Made by a program: the position numbers and the translations under genes
Shown here: one piece after another, positions 43,323 through 54,920 of the stretch
Layout: every line of letters begins with the position of its first letter
Numbering within the stretch: position 1 is the first letter of the stretch
Notes under the pieces: model-generated
Told to the model about the DNA's origin: nothing
The model's database searches: none
Seen by the model: only the letters and a program-made list of their open reading frames with translations
Source of the DNA: Blasia pusilla
Taxonomy: Eukaryota; Marchantiophyta; Marchantiopsida; Blasiales
Reading direction: 5' to 3'
DNA: 64,000 nt
NCBI GenBank assembly: GCA_050084515.1
Contig: CM114273.1
Location: 9,486,001-9,550,000, forward strand

Positions 43323-45060
43323 TTGCCTAATCTTCATCTCTCCACTACTTTTGCTTTGTTCGTTATCCTCATGCTTTCTCCAAACCACGTTTCGTATGTC
43401 TTTTCTTGTCTTCGGAGACTTGCCTACCTTTTCTTCTATGTCATCAGAGATGGAGTTGGATTCTCCATCTACTCGCTTATCTGGTTTTACACGCCCTCCT
43501 ACAGCCGTAACCTCTCCCCTGGTTCACCTCCTCATCGTCGATCTCGCCATTTTCCTCCAGATGCTAATATACCCATTACACTCGCTACCTTTCTTCCGGA
43601 TTCTCCTCTTCTCCCTTCTTCGCCTTGTCCTATTGAGCCTAATCCTGATCCATTATTACCGAATCCTTCCACTTTGCCATCCCCACATATCTCATCTATG
43701 CCCTTGCTTCCAACTCCCATCTATTCTACCCGAATCTCCCCTCTTCCTCCTCCTCCTTCCCCAACCTATTTACCCCCTCATCGTCGGCCATCACCACCTC
43801 TTGCACCTCCCACCTCCTCTCCTTGTAACCCTTCTACTTCTCCATTTGTACCAAAGGTTCGTTGCATACCTTGTGGTAAGGACTTTGCTCCTAATGGGAT
43901 CAAAAGACATCAGCGATACTATCGATCCATGCATGGGCCTTCAATCCCTAACCCGATACCAACTCCTACTGCACTCCCCACCACAGCTGCTTGGACCTGG
44001 TTAAGCCAAATTGATCTCCTTCGCTCTTTCCATCCAGGTCTTCCTCGTCCTAGACTCTACACTCGCATTCCTATTGCTCTTCGCCCCATCACCCAACAAG
44101 CTTTGCTATTCCCATTAGAAAGGTTAGCACGTGACCCCACAGATATAAATGCTTGGTATCTCCTATTACTCTTCCCACAATGGGTTTTAGTCCTCCCTCC
44201 AAGGGGGGGTGCAACGGGTCATCGTGAAACCTCCACACGTATTCAACGCTTTATGTCAGGGGATTGGGAGAATCTTCAGAATGAGCTTGTACTTCGAGCT
44301 GAGGCCTTCGCTGCGGCTCATCCCACTCAACATGCCAATCATGGGAAGCCTTCAATACAACAACGCCTTCAACGAAGTCTACTATTGGGGTAGGTTGGTG
44401 AGTTTTCACGTGCAGCTCGAGCATTGGGTCCTCTTTCTCCGGCGGTTCCAAGTGCAGAAACAGTGGCTCTCTTAGAAGCTCTTCATCCTCCTTCAAGTGG
44501 CGATGCTCAATATTTTGTGGAAGACTATACAACAGACCTTGACTTGGAGCTTGACTTGGAGGTTTTCACAAGGACTTTTCTGCATACTCCTCGCTTATCA
44601 GCAAGCGGGCTATCAGGGATGGTTTTTGAGCATCTCCGCGATTGCTTTATCCCAGCAGATTTAGCAAGTGGCTTTGTCTCTCTATATAAGGTGTGTGCAT
44701 ATATGGCGACAGGTCGTCTCCCATTCTCTATCTCTAGGCTCTTAGGGGCTTGTCGTTTGTTGGCTATGGATAAGCCTCCTTCAGGTGTGCGCCCTTTGGC
44801 TCTTGGAGAAGTTTTATACCGCTTGGTCAGTCGATCCCTATGCTTGCAATTTCGTCCTCACTTTAGTGCCCACTTATTTCCTCATCAATTTGGAGTGGCA
44901 ACTCCTGGAGGTTGTGAGGCTGTGGTGCATGGGATTCGCTCCACTCTTGATATTCATCCAGATTGGGTAGCAATGCAAGTCGATGTGGCTAATGCATTCA
45001 ATTCAGTTTCTCGTGCAGCCATCTTTGAGGAATTACGTTGTGCAGGAGCCTCATTCCATT
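43323..45060 (+). pseudogene. RLE-type non-LTR element: N-terminal finger and RT first half
   Basis: One register with a TAG at 44391. A proline/serine-rich N-terminus is followed by CIPCGKDFAPNGIKRHQRYY, a C2H2-like finger, then a linker and the RT palm: SGLSGMVFEHLRDCF, GVRPLALGEVLYRLVSR, HQFGVATPGGCEAVVHGI and MQVDVANAFNSVSR, which carries the first catalytic Asp. A frameshift occurs near 45050, after which the RT continues in another frame. The start codon is uncertain because the upstream 42880-43320 is open in other frames. It is the first part of an ORF that ends at 57.7 kb beyond the nested element. Confidence 0.75.
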
Positions 45061-46048
45061 TGTTCGCTCCTTCTATGCCTATGATACGCCCATTATCTAT
45101 TCCCATCATGCTACTTCTGGGGAATATAATATTCTACAATCGGCTTGTGGCACACGTCAAGGTGATCCCATGGGGGGCCCACTCTTTGCCATTGCCCATT
45201 TTCGTGCCCTTCGAGCATCAGCGCAAGCATTTCCATCTTGTCTTTTCCCTTCTATTGCTGATGACACTCACATTTTAGGTCTTCCTTCTGAAGTGGTTCC
45301 TGCTTATACCCATTTTGTGGAGCAACTCTCTTTCTTAAGCCTTAAAGCCCAACCTAGTAAATGTGGAGTATGGTCTCTTTCATGCCTTCCCTCAACATTC
45401 ACCCCACCTACTCTTGATTTTCCCATTTACATTGAAGGGGTTAGAGTTCTTGGGGTCCCAATTGGCTTCATCGACAATGTCTCAAAGTTCTTAGATGAGG
45501 CCATTTTGAAAAACGTGGAATGGCTTCATTTATTACCTCATCTTGGGGATCCCCAAGTGGCTTATGGGATTCTCTCCCAATGTTTTCTTCGACGTCCTTC
45601 CTACCTTCTTCGCACTTGTCCTCCCACTTCAAGCTTCTTACATCGGCTGGCCTCTTTTGATGCTTCTATCTTGGCAACTTTTGGTCAACTTCTTGGCTTG
45701 AATACCTTTGAGGGAGAGGATGGTGTCTTTGCTTCACGACAAGCTATCTTGCCTATTTCTTTTGGAGGGATGGGACTATCCTCCACAATCACATCTGCTC
45801 CCGCAGCCTTTTTGGGGAGTTGGGCGTTGGTAGCACCGATTATGGCTTAAAGGTTTCTCCAAGGAGATACACCTATCTTGATGGATCATATCGCCCATGT
45901 CGAGGAGGGGGACTTGTTATTTCAACAACAACTAGGATCTGCACGAGCTCTTCTTCCTCTTGCTACACAAGCAATTCTACCCCCTTTGAGTCAACTAATT
46001 ACAGAAGGGCTTGATCGACTTCAAGAACATATCTCTGAGAATCTGCAT
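45038..46048 (+). pseudogene. RLE-type non-LTR element: RT second half
   Basis: Continues the RT with CGTRQGDPMGGPLFAIAHF, then SIADDTHILGLPSE, where ADD is the catalytic pair (the preceding aromatic residue is Ile), then VLGVPIGF, typical of the motif after the palm. One TAA at 45848, then in-frame text to 46048, where the LTR retrotransposon interrupts between codons for His (46046-46048) and the codon at 56864. Confidence 0.8.
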
Positions 46049-46809
46049 TGTCGTGCGCATACATATCGCTACACAACATACATTGCTCGTCACATCTACA
46101 CCACACAACACCGATCTTCCCCACACACGGGATCGATCCACACATGTACAAAAATCAACTCATACATATACATGGAGATCACACAACCAAAAATAAAGAA
46201 TAGTAAAAACGGCACACCCGGCCTAAAACTCCACTCCTCAATCTACATCGGCATATCGAGCCTCGTCCACCATGTGCTATCAAAGAATCCGGACGTTAGC
46301 ACCCAAGTCCTAGCTCACACACATACAAGGGAGGTGTTCCAACGGCCTAACATGAGAAAGATGGCTTAGGAATGCCATCTTCCTCTCTTATATAGGTTGG
46401 GAAGAGCCACAAGGCTCTTCCCCTAAAAATAGCCCTCCCCTTGGTAACTCGCGGCACACAGTTACGAGGGGGTAGGTGACCTGGTCAACAAGTCACCCGG
46501 TTGTAAAAGACCTCAACATGAAAGTCGTCAGAAACGACGTTCCTGACACAATGGACCTATCCTCAACCTCATCCGACACTTTGGGACCAAGTTAGACTCA
46601 AGATAGTCCGTTGGCTCCTACGCCCTATCCACGATAGATCTCGACCTATCGGCAATCCAGATGTGACAGCTGTCGTGCGCATACATATCGCTACACAACA
46701 TACATCGCTCGTCATATCTACACCACACAACACCAATCTCCCCCACACACGGGTCGATCCACACATGTACAAAAATCAACTCATACATATACATGGAGAT
46801 CACACAACC
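46049..46809 (-). repeat. Left (3') LTR region: segments A, B and A'
   Basis: A (46049-46188) and A' (46671-46809) are direct repeats of about 139 bp starting TGTCGTGCGC and ending ACACAACC. Between them, B (46189-46668) ends GATGTGACA and matches 56380-56859. A polypurine tract borders A' on its right. The combination TG (46049)...CA (46668) would fit a ~620-bp LTR A+B, while the PPT position favours an LTR B+A'; the arrangement is permuted either way. Confidence 0.8.
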
Positions 46810-46819
46810 GCCCCCCTAG
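46810..46819 (-). other. Polypurine tract of the methyltransferase element
   Basis: The minus strand reads CTAGGGGGGC immediately before GGTTGTGTGATC (segment A'). Confidence 0.55.
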
Positions 46820-46885
46820 CTGGCAGTTGGATCCCCCCTAACTCCAGATAGAAAATATCACATCTCTCTGACATGACCTACTACC

Positions 46886-47359
46886 CTATACACATCTCAG
46901 ACACATCCATCGTCCCGTGGGAACCACATCAAGAGGGGGGATCAGACATGACATATGTCACCCTTGAGAACAACCATCACATACCAACATGGTGGCTGCA
47001 CCCCTCGTAGATGCGCACAACATACACCTCAAGCCTGCAGGTACCACTGCCAAGCTCGGATCCACCGTCCCATCTACATTCGGAAGATGACATGGCGCAC
47101 AATTGCGCACATGATCCTTCCAAACCATACCACCCCATCCCTCCAACATGAAGACTCCGGTCGATAATACCTCGCGCACGCGTAGGATCGTGCGCCCTGC
47201 AGTGACATCGAGCGTCGTGGGTGCCGCCTGTTGTAAATACACGTAATCTCCAGGATGAAACCTCCTAATCCCTGGACGATAACCTCCTCCATAAATGGTC
47301 GCGTACCTCAATGTATCTCTATGCTGGGCAATAGCTAAGTTCTCAAAGGCCATAGACAT
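46886..47359 (-). pseudogene. Integrase C-terminus fused to a PHD finger
   Basis: 47359-47060 is a typical integrase C-terminal domain (HPGDYVYLQQ, a GPYxV-like SH3 fold, then LEGWGGMVWKDHVRNCAPCH). It is followed by a full C4HC3 PHD signature at 47026-46892: CMLC, then LVCDGCSQG, then H-x2-C and a final W-x-C-x2-C (RWMCLRC). Spacing matches the PHD family, whose known role is mostly reading histone H3 tails. The conserved Trp before the His is TGA here (TGG expected), so the finger is interrupted in this copy. Stop TAG at 46886. In chromoviruses this position is held by a chromodomain, so an analogous targeting role is inferred. Confidence 0.8.
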
Positions 47360-47374
47360 AACTCTACGAAAAAC

Positions 47375-48558
47375 TTATGCCCTCAGAGAACATGCTTGCA
47401 TCCACACATCTGGATCATCAAGATCTAACACCTCCGCCATGTCACGTCGAATCGCTGCAGGTAAATTTGGCTCTCTCCCAAAGAGCAAAAAGTACGGTGA
47501 AAATGACGCCAAGGATGCCTGCCAACTAAAGCGATAACCCATAGCCAACCATGGCAACTGTAGGTCCCACTCCCTCAACTGTCCCCGCTGCAAGACATAC
47601 TTGCGCAATCCTCTCTTCACCGTCTGTACCACTCTCTCCGCCTCAGGATGATCCCTGGACGTGGTGCGGTGATCTATCAGCGCCTGATCACACAAGGCCT
47701 GAAACTCTCCCTGAACTGGTACTGGTCGGGTCAACACCCGCCGGTGCACCAAAGTGACTAAGCACACGATCTAGAAACGCATAAGCCGTTCCTCGCCGCT
47801 TTGTCTGGTAGTGCCACCAACTCTATCCACTTGGAGAAATGCTCCACCATGAACAACACGTACCTATGATGTCGCCCTGTCAATAGCAAAGGTCTCGCAA
47901 AGTCTAAACTCCACTGATAACCTAAACCCATAATCGGCAAAGGATGTAACTGCGGAGTGGGAGCATTGAAAGATGCTCGCACTCTGTCACATACCATACA
48001 TCCGCCACAAATCGCCAGACCAAAGATGCATGCCGCGCCACCAATATCGAACCCGAGTAAGCTGTAAGTACGCTTTACTCCAAAATGTCCCAACTCCTCA
48101 TGGGCATGTCGCACTACACGTGCTCGATGGGAAGGATGAGGTACCACTCGTATCCTACCATCTCCCCATACTCGTAAAATGTGAGTCCCCTCCCACCTGA
48201 ACCTCTTGGCTCTTTGTAGGATCCGATCCCGCTCCCTAGCACTCACTGTACTCGCAATGACGCCAGTGCGCAAGAACTCCACAACCTCCACGTCGTCATG
48301 GATATCACGACCACCTGTCGCCTCCTCACTAACCTCCGGATCCAAAGACTCATCATCCAATCCCACCACTGGAGTCATCACCTGTGGCTGACCTGGCGTA
48401 GTCAACCAACAAAGATAGGCAGATGCATGCCAACCGGGCACCATCTCCTCATCACTCTCTCCGTGCCATCGAGCTCCTGTGTCGTCTCTCTGACTCGGAT
48501 ATGGGTTACGACTCAACCCATTCGCATCCTGGTTCAGCCGACCTCGCCTATGAACCAC
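47375..48558 (-). pseudogene. Integrase HHCC finger and catalytic core
   Basis: The upper frame (48558-47758) starts with an RNase H tail (NQDANGLSRNP). It then has the HHCC finger, H-x3-H in HAHEELGHFG and C-x2-C in CGGCMVCDRV, and the core start YQWSLDFARPL...RYVLFMVEHF, with the first catalytic Asp. The second frame (47767-47375) carries DHPEAERVVQTVKRGLRKYV, with the catalytic Glu, and PYFLLFGREP. A frameshift near 47760 separates them, and the DxxTEF region around the second Asp is damaged. Confidence 0.85.
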
Positions 48559-48635
48559 TTCAAACTCATACTCCTGTAGTAATAGAGCCCATCAGGCAAG
48601 CTTTCCCGTAAGCTTGTCGGACTCCATCAACCACC

Positions 48636-49046
48636 TCAACGGCTGATGATCAGTGATAAGTGTGAAAGGGTTGCCGAATAAATAGCACCTAAAATGTGCC
48701 ATGGCCCACACTGCAAGCACTCTCCCTCGTAGGAGCTGTACTTTGCCTCTGCAATGTTGTTCGATCGGCTCGCGTAAGCCACAACAAACTCCCTCTCCTC
48801 GTCATCCCTCTGAGCAAGCACTGCTCCTAGACCCAACATGCTCCAATCCGTATGTAACTGGAATGGGCGACCCCTAACCGGTCTCTGTAAAATGGGTGAG
48901 GACATCAACCTGTCCTTGAGCTCTTGAAATGCTCGCTCCTGATCATCTCCCCACAACCACACATGATCAAGTCTCGTCAACAAGGTCAAAGACTTTGCGA
49001 TCGCACTAAAACCCTTGACATACGCCGATAGAAGTTCGCCACCCAA
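48636..49046 (-). pseudogene. RT connection and RNase H
   Basis: GFSAIAKSLTLLTR and DDQERAFQELKDRLMSSPIL are the RT thumb/connection. FQLHTDWSMLGLGAVLAQ and FVVAYASRSNNIAEAKYSSYEGE give the first catalytic Asp and Glu of RNase H. The rest of RNase H leads into 48558. A frame change near 48620 is seen. Confidence 0.85.
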
Positions 49047-49259
49047 GAAATGCTCGGACTCGACTCACATCCAGAGGGCGTGGAATGCGCAATAGCCTCT
49101 ACCTTCGTCTGCTGAACGCCTAACCCACTCGGGTATATGGTGTGTCCCAAGTACTCAATCTGCTCTGAAAGAATCTACACTTTCTGGATGTAACTTGGTC
49201 CACGAATCGCAATCGCCAAACACCTCCTCCAAGTGTCGCTCATGCTCCTAAACCGTGGA

Positions 49260-49926
49260 ATTGAAGATAAGAATATCATCTATGTAACATCGCATACAAA
49301 ATCCAAGCCAGCCGTAATCCTATCCATCACTCTGAAACTCCGGAGGCGCGTTCTTCAACCCAAATGGTAAGAACCGCCACTGATACAAGCAATCTCTCCC
49401 GAACCGATCTATCCCCCACAATGCTGTCTTCTCCTTGTCCTCCAACCTGATAGGAAGATGATGATAGCCAGCACGGAGATCTAAAGTACTGAAGATCTTT
49501 GCATGCCCTACCGCATCAAAGATCTCCTCAGAGTAGGCATGGCATACCGTTCGACCTCGTCTGTCGGTTGATAGGACGGTAATCTCCACACACCTGCCTA
49601 TCCGTCCAATTGCCATACATATCCTTCTTCGCCGGCATCACTGTGGCAGATGCATACTCCCCATGTGATAACTCCACAAGTCCTGCCTCCAACAAGTCCT
49701 AACTCTTGCTCTGAATCAAGGCTCGCTCCATATCAGAATACTTGTAGGGTCGACGAAAGATCGGCGTATCACTAGCCAACTCAATCCATATCCCGGGACC
49801 CTTCCGCGTACCCAAGTCTCCCATACTGAAGGCAAAACAACTGACATGCCCTCTCAGAAACCTATGAACTCGCCGTTGCTCTCCTCCTATCAACTTGAGA
49901 CCTATCACAGGCTCCCAAGTCTCCAT
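49260..49926 (-). pseudogene. Reverse transcriptase of the methyltransferase element
   Basis: 49926-49699 holds the RT approach region (TPIFRRPYKYSDMERALIQ). 49616-49320 has FSTLDLRAGYHHLPIRLEDK and WRFLPFGLKNAPPEFQ, Ty3/gypsy RT motifs including the first catalytic Asp. The YIDD motif follows in shifted register (plus strand 49269-49290, minus TACATAGATGAT). Two frameshifts and the stop near 49700 break the frame. Confidence 0.88.
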
Positions 49927-50231
49927 CGTGACCTCACTCGGAGAGGACGCAACCTCCGGCTTTGGTTGCTATGCAGCAATCTTAGCCACCTCCGCAACAA
50001 CCACTCCACTCTGACCTCTTACACCATGCTCCACATCCGAAAAATAAACATGTGCTACTCTAGCCGCCTTCGCACTCTCTGCTCGAACAACGTCCCAGGA
50101 AGTCCATGGGTGCCTATCTCTCCTCGTCTCGCCCCCTGACCAATGCCTCAGATTGACCACTCGTGAGGCAATGGTCCAACTTCGTGGACGTGACGGCATG
50201 GATGACACTCGATCCGTCTCTCGCTCACCCA

Positions 50232-51206
50232 TACCTAGGCCGACTATCCATGTGAGATAATTGAGGTCCATCGCCTGCCCTAACACTGTCTCCGTGATGC
50301 CTCGGTCATCCTCGCACCAGAGTACCGAGAGTGAACCCCATGGCGCGCTCGCACTCATCTGTTGTAGGCTCCTCCAATACTCCGGTCACCTCATCCCAAA
50401 TCATGCTTCGCCCTCCCTGACGAAAGGCATGGGATGCTGGGAAGCTCACCAACGTAGGTAAGGCTGCCCTCAACTCCCCCACCCTATTGGCCGTGGCCAA
50501 CGATGGTCTATCATCGCGTGTCACCACGTGAGATCGACGCCCTGAGTCCAAAATAGCATCCACTTTGAGATGTGGTGCTCTCTGGACTCCACTGTAGGCT
50601 CGACTCAGTACCTCTGATGGTATCAGGTTTGTCCACCACAGTCGTGGACGATGGGCACGTGACCCAACTCTCGCTGCATGTAACAACACAGCAGGTCCCA
50701 ACCAGGACCTCACCTGATGTACACTCGTCATCACACGTGCACGAGTATCTCCCAAAAATGGCACGTTCTCCAAAATGTATGTTGGAGAACATATTTGACT
50801 CTCCTGCAAGTGTCGTACTACTCGCAGCATCTCCCAAAACATACATGACCTCGGATGCTGCAATCCAAATCCTCGGCCAGCTGATGAATGACCCTGACAT
50901 GGCCATCCAGCAATCACCAAATGAATGGTGCCAACTCTATCCAGATCCTATGCCCCCACCAAAGATATGTCGACGGGTAGCGTATGCTGGTATCCCCGTA
51001 CTGCAGATACCGACAACAACTCAGGATACCCGGACCAATCTCGCCACGTGGCGTAATGATACTCGCTTGGCGGTCTCATCTCTCTCCACATAAAGGTATC
51101 TTGATGCACCGTATGCCCGCCTTTGCATATCTGCAGCCAATCCGGTGCTAATCCCTCCGAAGAGATCTAACACCCTAACACCCCTCCTTCGGGCACTACC
51201 ACACAA
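50232..51206 (-). pseudogene. C5-cytosine DNA methyltransferase domain within pol
   Basis: Motifs appear in the canonical order of C5 methyltransferases: motif I VLDLFGGISTGLA; motif IV VIAGWPCQGHSSAG with the catalytic PC; motif VI YILENVPFLGD (ENV); motif VIII RAHRPRLWWTNL (RxRxxW/F, DNMT3/DRM-flavoured); motif IX EEPTTDECERAMGF; motif X GITETVLGQAMDLNYLTW. It would transfer methyl from SAM to cytosine C5. It lies between protease and RT in the same orientation, so it looks like a polyprotein part rather than a nested gene. Lesions: +1 shift near 51035 (motif I in another frame), a TAG near 50955, and a shift near 50310. All motifs needed for catalysis are still legible. Confidence 0.88.
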
Positions 51207-51763
51207 CAGGTGTGGTATCTAGTGGGGTCATCGTCTCCACTCCAAGAGCCCGACGCCACGTGACTCTCGCTGCTCGGGATAAAAACATGACTCCACGCCG
51301 CCTCACGAGGTTGTCGGCACTCCTTTGTAGCTCTCAGTCGCACCCCATAATGGTGAAGAGGCATCGCTAACATGGGAAGAGACACCGCCATGGCCTGTCT
51401 CTCCGTGGGACTATCCGCTCATGGGACATCCTTCGCATGTGCGTTCCTCCAACAACTCTCCTGGCCGCCTAACACTACCGTGAAAGCCGCCAACGTGGTC
51501 GCTGCACTCGCCCGTGATCGACCACCTCGCCCCCAAAATCGCATGGGTAATCGACTCATCCGACCGTCACCGACCGCCATCCTGGTCGATAAGCAACGGT
51601 CTCCTCCAGAAGTCAAGGATGAATCCTAGGGGATATAACATCAGACTCCCCCCACCAACACATCGCACGACTCAACGGTGTTGTAATCGACGTGCGCGCA
51701 CCATAGCACTATCATCGTCGATGCTCTGGCCGACTCGACAATAATCTCCCGTCGAGTCATATA

Positions 51764-52105
51764 CTAAGTGGGTGATACGCCCCCAATCGAGGTCTGTATC
51801 TGGAAGGGACAAGGCTCAATGTCGGCCTTCCGGAACCCCAATGCTAAACACGCCACCTTCCCTAACATCAAGGGTTGCGCTCCCGAATCAAGTAGGACGC
51901 GCTGCGGGTGGTATACTGTCCCCGTCGGACTAACCAAGCGAAATACTCCAACTCGATTATCCAGTAACACTACGCCAGGTGTCACCACTACTCGCTCTAT
52001 GGCCGGTCGAGTTGGCATATCTACCAACTTTTCCGCCGCCGCATGCCATGACTTTGTGGGGAACGTCCCAAGCACCGGCTGAGGGCAAGTCCACCACCTC
52101 CTCAA
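51764..52105 (-). pseudogene. Aspartic protease of the methyltransferase element
   Basis: VLLDSGAQPLMLG carries the retropepsin D-S-G, followed by LALGFRKADIEP, as in Ty3/gypsy proteases. Upstream 52319-52105 continues in an acidic linker. It would release gag, methyltransferase and RT from the polyprotein. Confidence 0.7.
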
Positions 52106-52716
52106 CTACCTCTGAACAAGAAGCAGTCATCTCTCCACGCTCACACAGCGTGGCGGCCAACCGGAACACCTCAACTGGTCCAACTCCCAACGTCGCCAAC
52201 TCTAAGGCGGAAAATAGCGGAGTCTGACTCACTCTAGTGGCCACCTCCAACACTATAGTCGACACTGACTCCACTCGAGCCGGCATAGGAGTTGTCACTC
52301 CAACTCCTTCAGACGCCAACGAGGTGCTCGAATCAGAGGCACCGCGGGTCGCCGAGGCACCATTGATGGTGTGTGTAGTGCCTCCGACAATGTGAACGAC
52401 TGTGGAACCTTGGCCTGCCGCCCATCGGTCCCCTCTGGTGGGTCAATCTCAACTCCACCTCTCTATGGCTCGGTGCCTCTCGCAGCACCCGAGTCACCAC
52501 CGCAGAATCGCCTCAACTCTTTGCACTACACATGAATCCCATCTTTGGCGAGATCCTCACTCGGGTCGGGTAAGAGGTAGAGATTGAGTCACACTAGCCG
52601 CCGCACTCCGTGCCTTCCCTAAGCCGCATCATCGTCATGGCAAAGCAATCCTCCGCTCCAACCGATCGATGCGTGAGAGAAGTGCCGGCTCTGGTGCTCT
52701 GCTCCATCTCCTCCGG

Positions 52717-54000
52717 CTAGTGGTGGTCCTCTACCACCACGCCCAGAAGAACTCCCCGACCTCCTCCAGACGCACGCCCCAGGCCCCAGGCCCTCGGCCT
52801 ACCTACCTCGACGTGCCCCTCGTCAAAGGTCAAAACATCTATCCCTAGTGTGACCATATCTCGCGGGCAATAGTCACACTGGTGTCGTGGTGGGGCCATC
52901 CTCTGGGGCTCTGAGCAATCGGAGGCGCGGTGATCCTTTCCCATCTTTGTGGGCGTCTCTCGCCTATGGGCCCTCCACACGCCCAACAAGACCACATCGG
53001 TCCCTCTTGGGCAACATATGTAGGTGCGGTCGTTGCCTCATAGGCTCACGGTACCCGCCCCGCTCTCTAGGCACACTGGCCCGCTCCCGTGGTATCGGTG
53101 CTCATTTGTGGCACTGTGGGTTCACCGCTCGTGGACCCGTCGACTCTCGAGAAAATCCAGCGGTCACTACTGCGCTCACTCATGTTGAGCTCAATACGCT
53201 CGAGACAACTCAAAGACCACCTTCAATTTGGGCTTCGTTGTGTGAATCAGCACCGCATCTCGGACTCTCCTCCGTAGTTCTCGGTCCGTAACCCGTACCA
53301 TCGGATCGAGTGTGCCTCGATCACCCAAACGTAGCAATGGGACTTCCTCATGCGTGTGAATGCCTCTCTCGGACTCTCACCCGATCGTCGCTGAAAATCA
53401 GAGACTCTTGACTTGTAGGTGCGACGCCTGGTAGCTCTTCCCCAACCTGCCGGAAGAACTCCCTTTGTGGGGCAAGTCGGGTGGCCCTCTACCACCAGAG
53501 GTCTCTGCCACATCGCTTGTCTCACTGCCCTCCTCTCCATCTAGTCTCTGGGTTGATGGTCCTCTCACAATCCCATCATATGCCTTGCGACCACTAGTGG
53601 ACACATACCGTGGAGCCCAATACATCCTCCACGCATCGATCTCTACTAAGTATAGTGATCGAAACTCCATGTAGTCATCCATCGGAGGACCCTCCAAGTG
53701 CTGGAACAACCCCTTCCATGCCATGAAAGGGTTGAACCGTGTCGGGGTCTGTATCTCCTAGAAGTCGCACCATGTGTCAAACTCCTAGATGAAATCATCT
53801 AAGTCGATGGTGCCCACTGCACCCGAGAAACAACGCATGCCCCGATGGCCCATGTCGTCCATCTCCTGCCAAGTACTACTGTCCCTGTTGGTGATCTCGT
53901 CACCAGACCCAGTGTCCAGTGATGACGATCTAGTCACGGATGGATGTCGAGGGAGCTCCTCACTGGTAACCCCGCGATATCTCACTCCACTCCGTGTCAC
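52717..54000 (-). pseudogene. gag of the methyltransferase element
   Basis: 54000-53785 and 53724-53398 give the gag helix region (FSGAVGTIDLDDFI; FQHLEGPPMDDYMEF), homologous to 13439-14014. A CX2CX4HX4C knuckle is encoded at 52878-52836 (CDYCPR then GHTRDRC) with a one-base shift inside. The stretch 53398-52900 is broken into several frames. Confidence 0.75.
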
Positions 54001-54920
54001 ACCACTACCACTGCTCGCACTTCCCCGTTCTTTTGAACCCTGGAAGAACGCCGTGATGACAAACCCTGTCTCACCTGCTCAAGCACTCAGACTCACCGAG
54101 AGTCTCCCACACGCCTCACTAGCTCACCTATGCTAACGTCAATCCCGTGATAACATACCCGGCCTCACGTACGCTCAACACTCGCGCTCACCATGAGCCT
54201 CCCAACTGACTGACCTAACCTAGCGACACTCTCTTGGGTCATACACGCGACCCCTACTCGGCAACCGCCGTATATCCACCAACATGCTACACATGAAAAG
54301 AATCTACACTCGTCACCATCACTGCACCCATCTAGCACCAGCAACTACCCGATACCCAGCACTCTCAATCACACATGACAAGTGCGGGAAAAGGGACTCG
54401 AATGGGTAACCTGATCACGCCCTCCAACCTACTGCACCGTCAATATGCACTCCTCCTCATGAGATGACAATCTCCGCAACATAACACTCCCCTCGACCAA
54501 CACGTCGATCCTCCCGTCAACAGATGCGGATAACCCGTTGACATCATGCACACTGCCCCTCCATCGTAAACTCTTGCAACCCTGTCGCGCAAACCCCTCT
54601 GTCTATCCCCATGCACGACATGTAACGTGGCTTACCCTGGTCGGCTCCCACTCATGTCCGAAAAATCTCAACTCACGTTCGCCCGACTAACCTTGTCTGT
54701 CCTGCCAACCACGTATGCGACAACTGTCCAACCGACTATGGTCGGCGCTACCACGTTGGAGAGGGGGGGAGAACTTGGGTCCGTGACCCTATGCGGGGGG
54801 GCTGGCCCGCACTCTATGGGCCTCCCCAACTTTTGGGGAGAGAAGTTATGAGGGGGCATCTACGACTCTGCCTGGCCGTCCGCGCGGCCACGCCGCGCCG
54901 CGCCCTAACCCTAGACTTCG

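Noticed and set aside
43532-43720. Minus-strand ORF opposite the LINE N-terminus
   Set aside because: It is the shadow of a proline/serine-rich plus-strand coding region and shows glycine/lysine bias expected from the complement.
50306-50920. Bacterial contamination or an independent host DNMT gene
   Set aside because: The methyltransferase lies in the same strand and order between protease and RT of a gypsy element bounded by LTR segments and inserted in an eukaryotic LINE.
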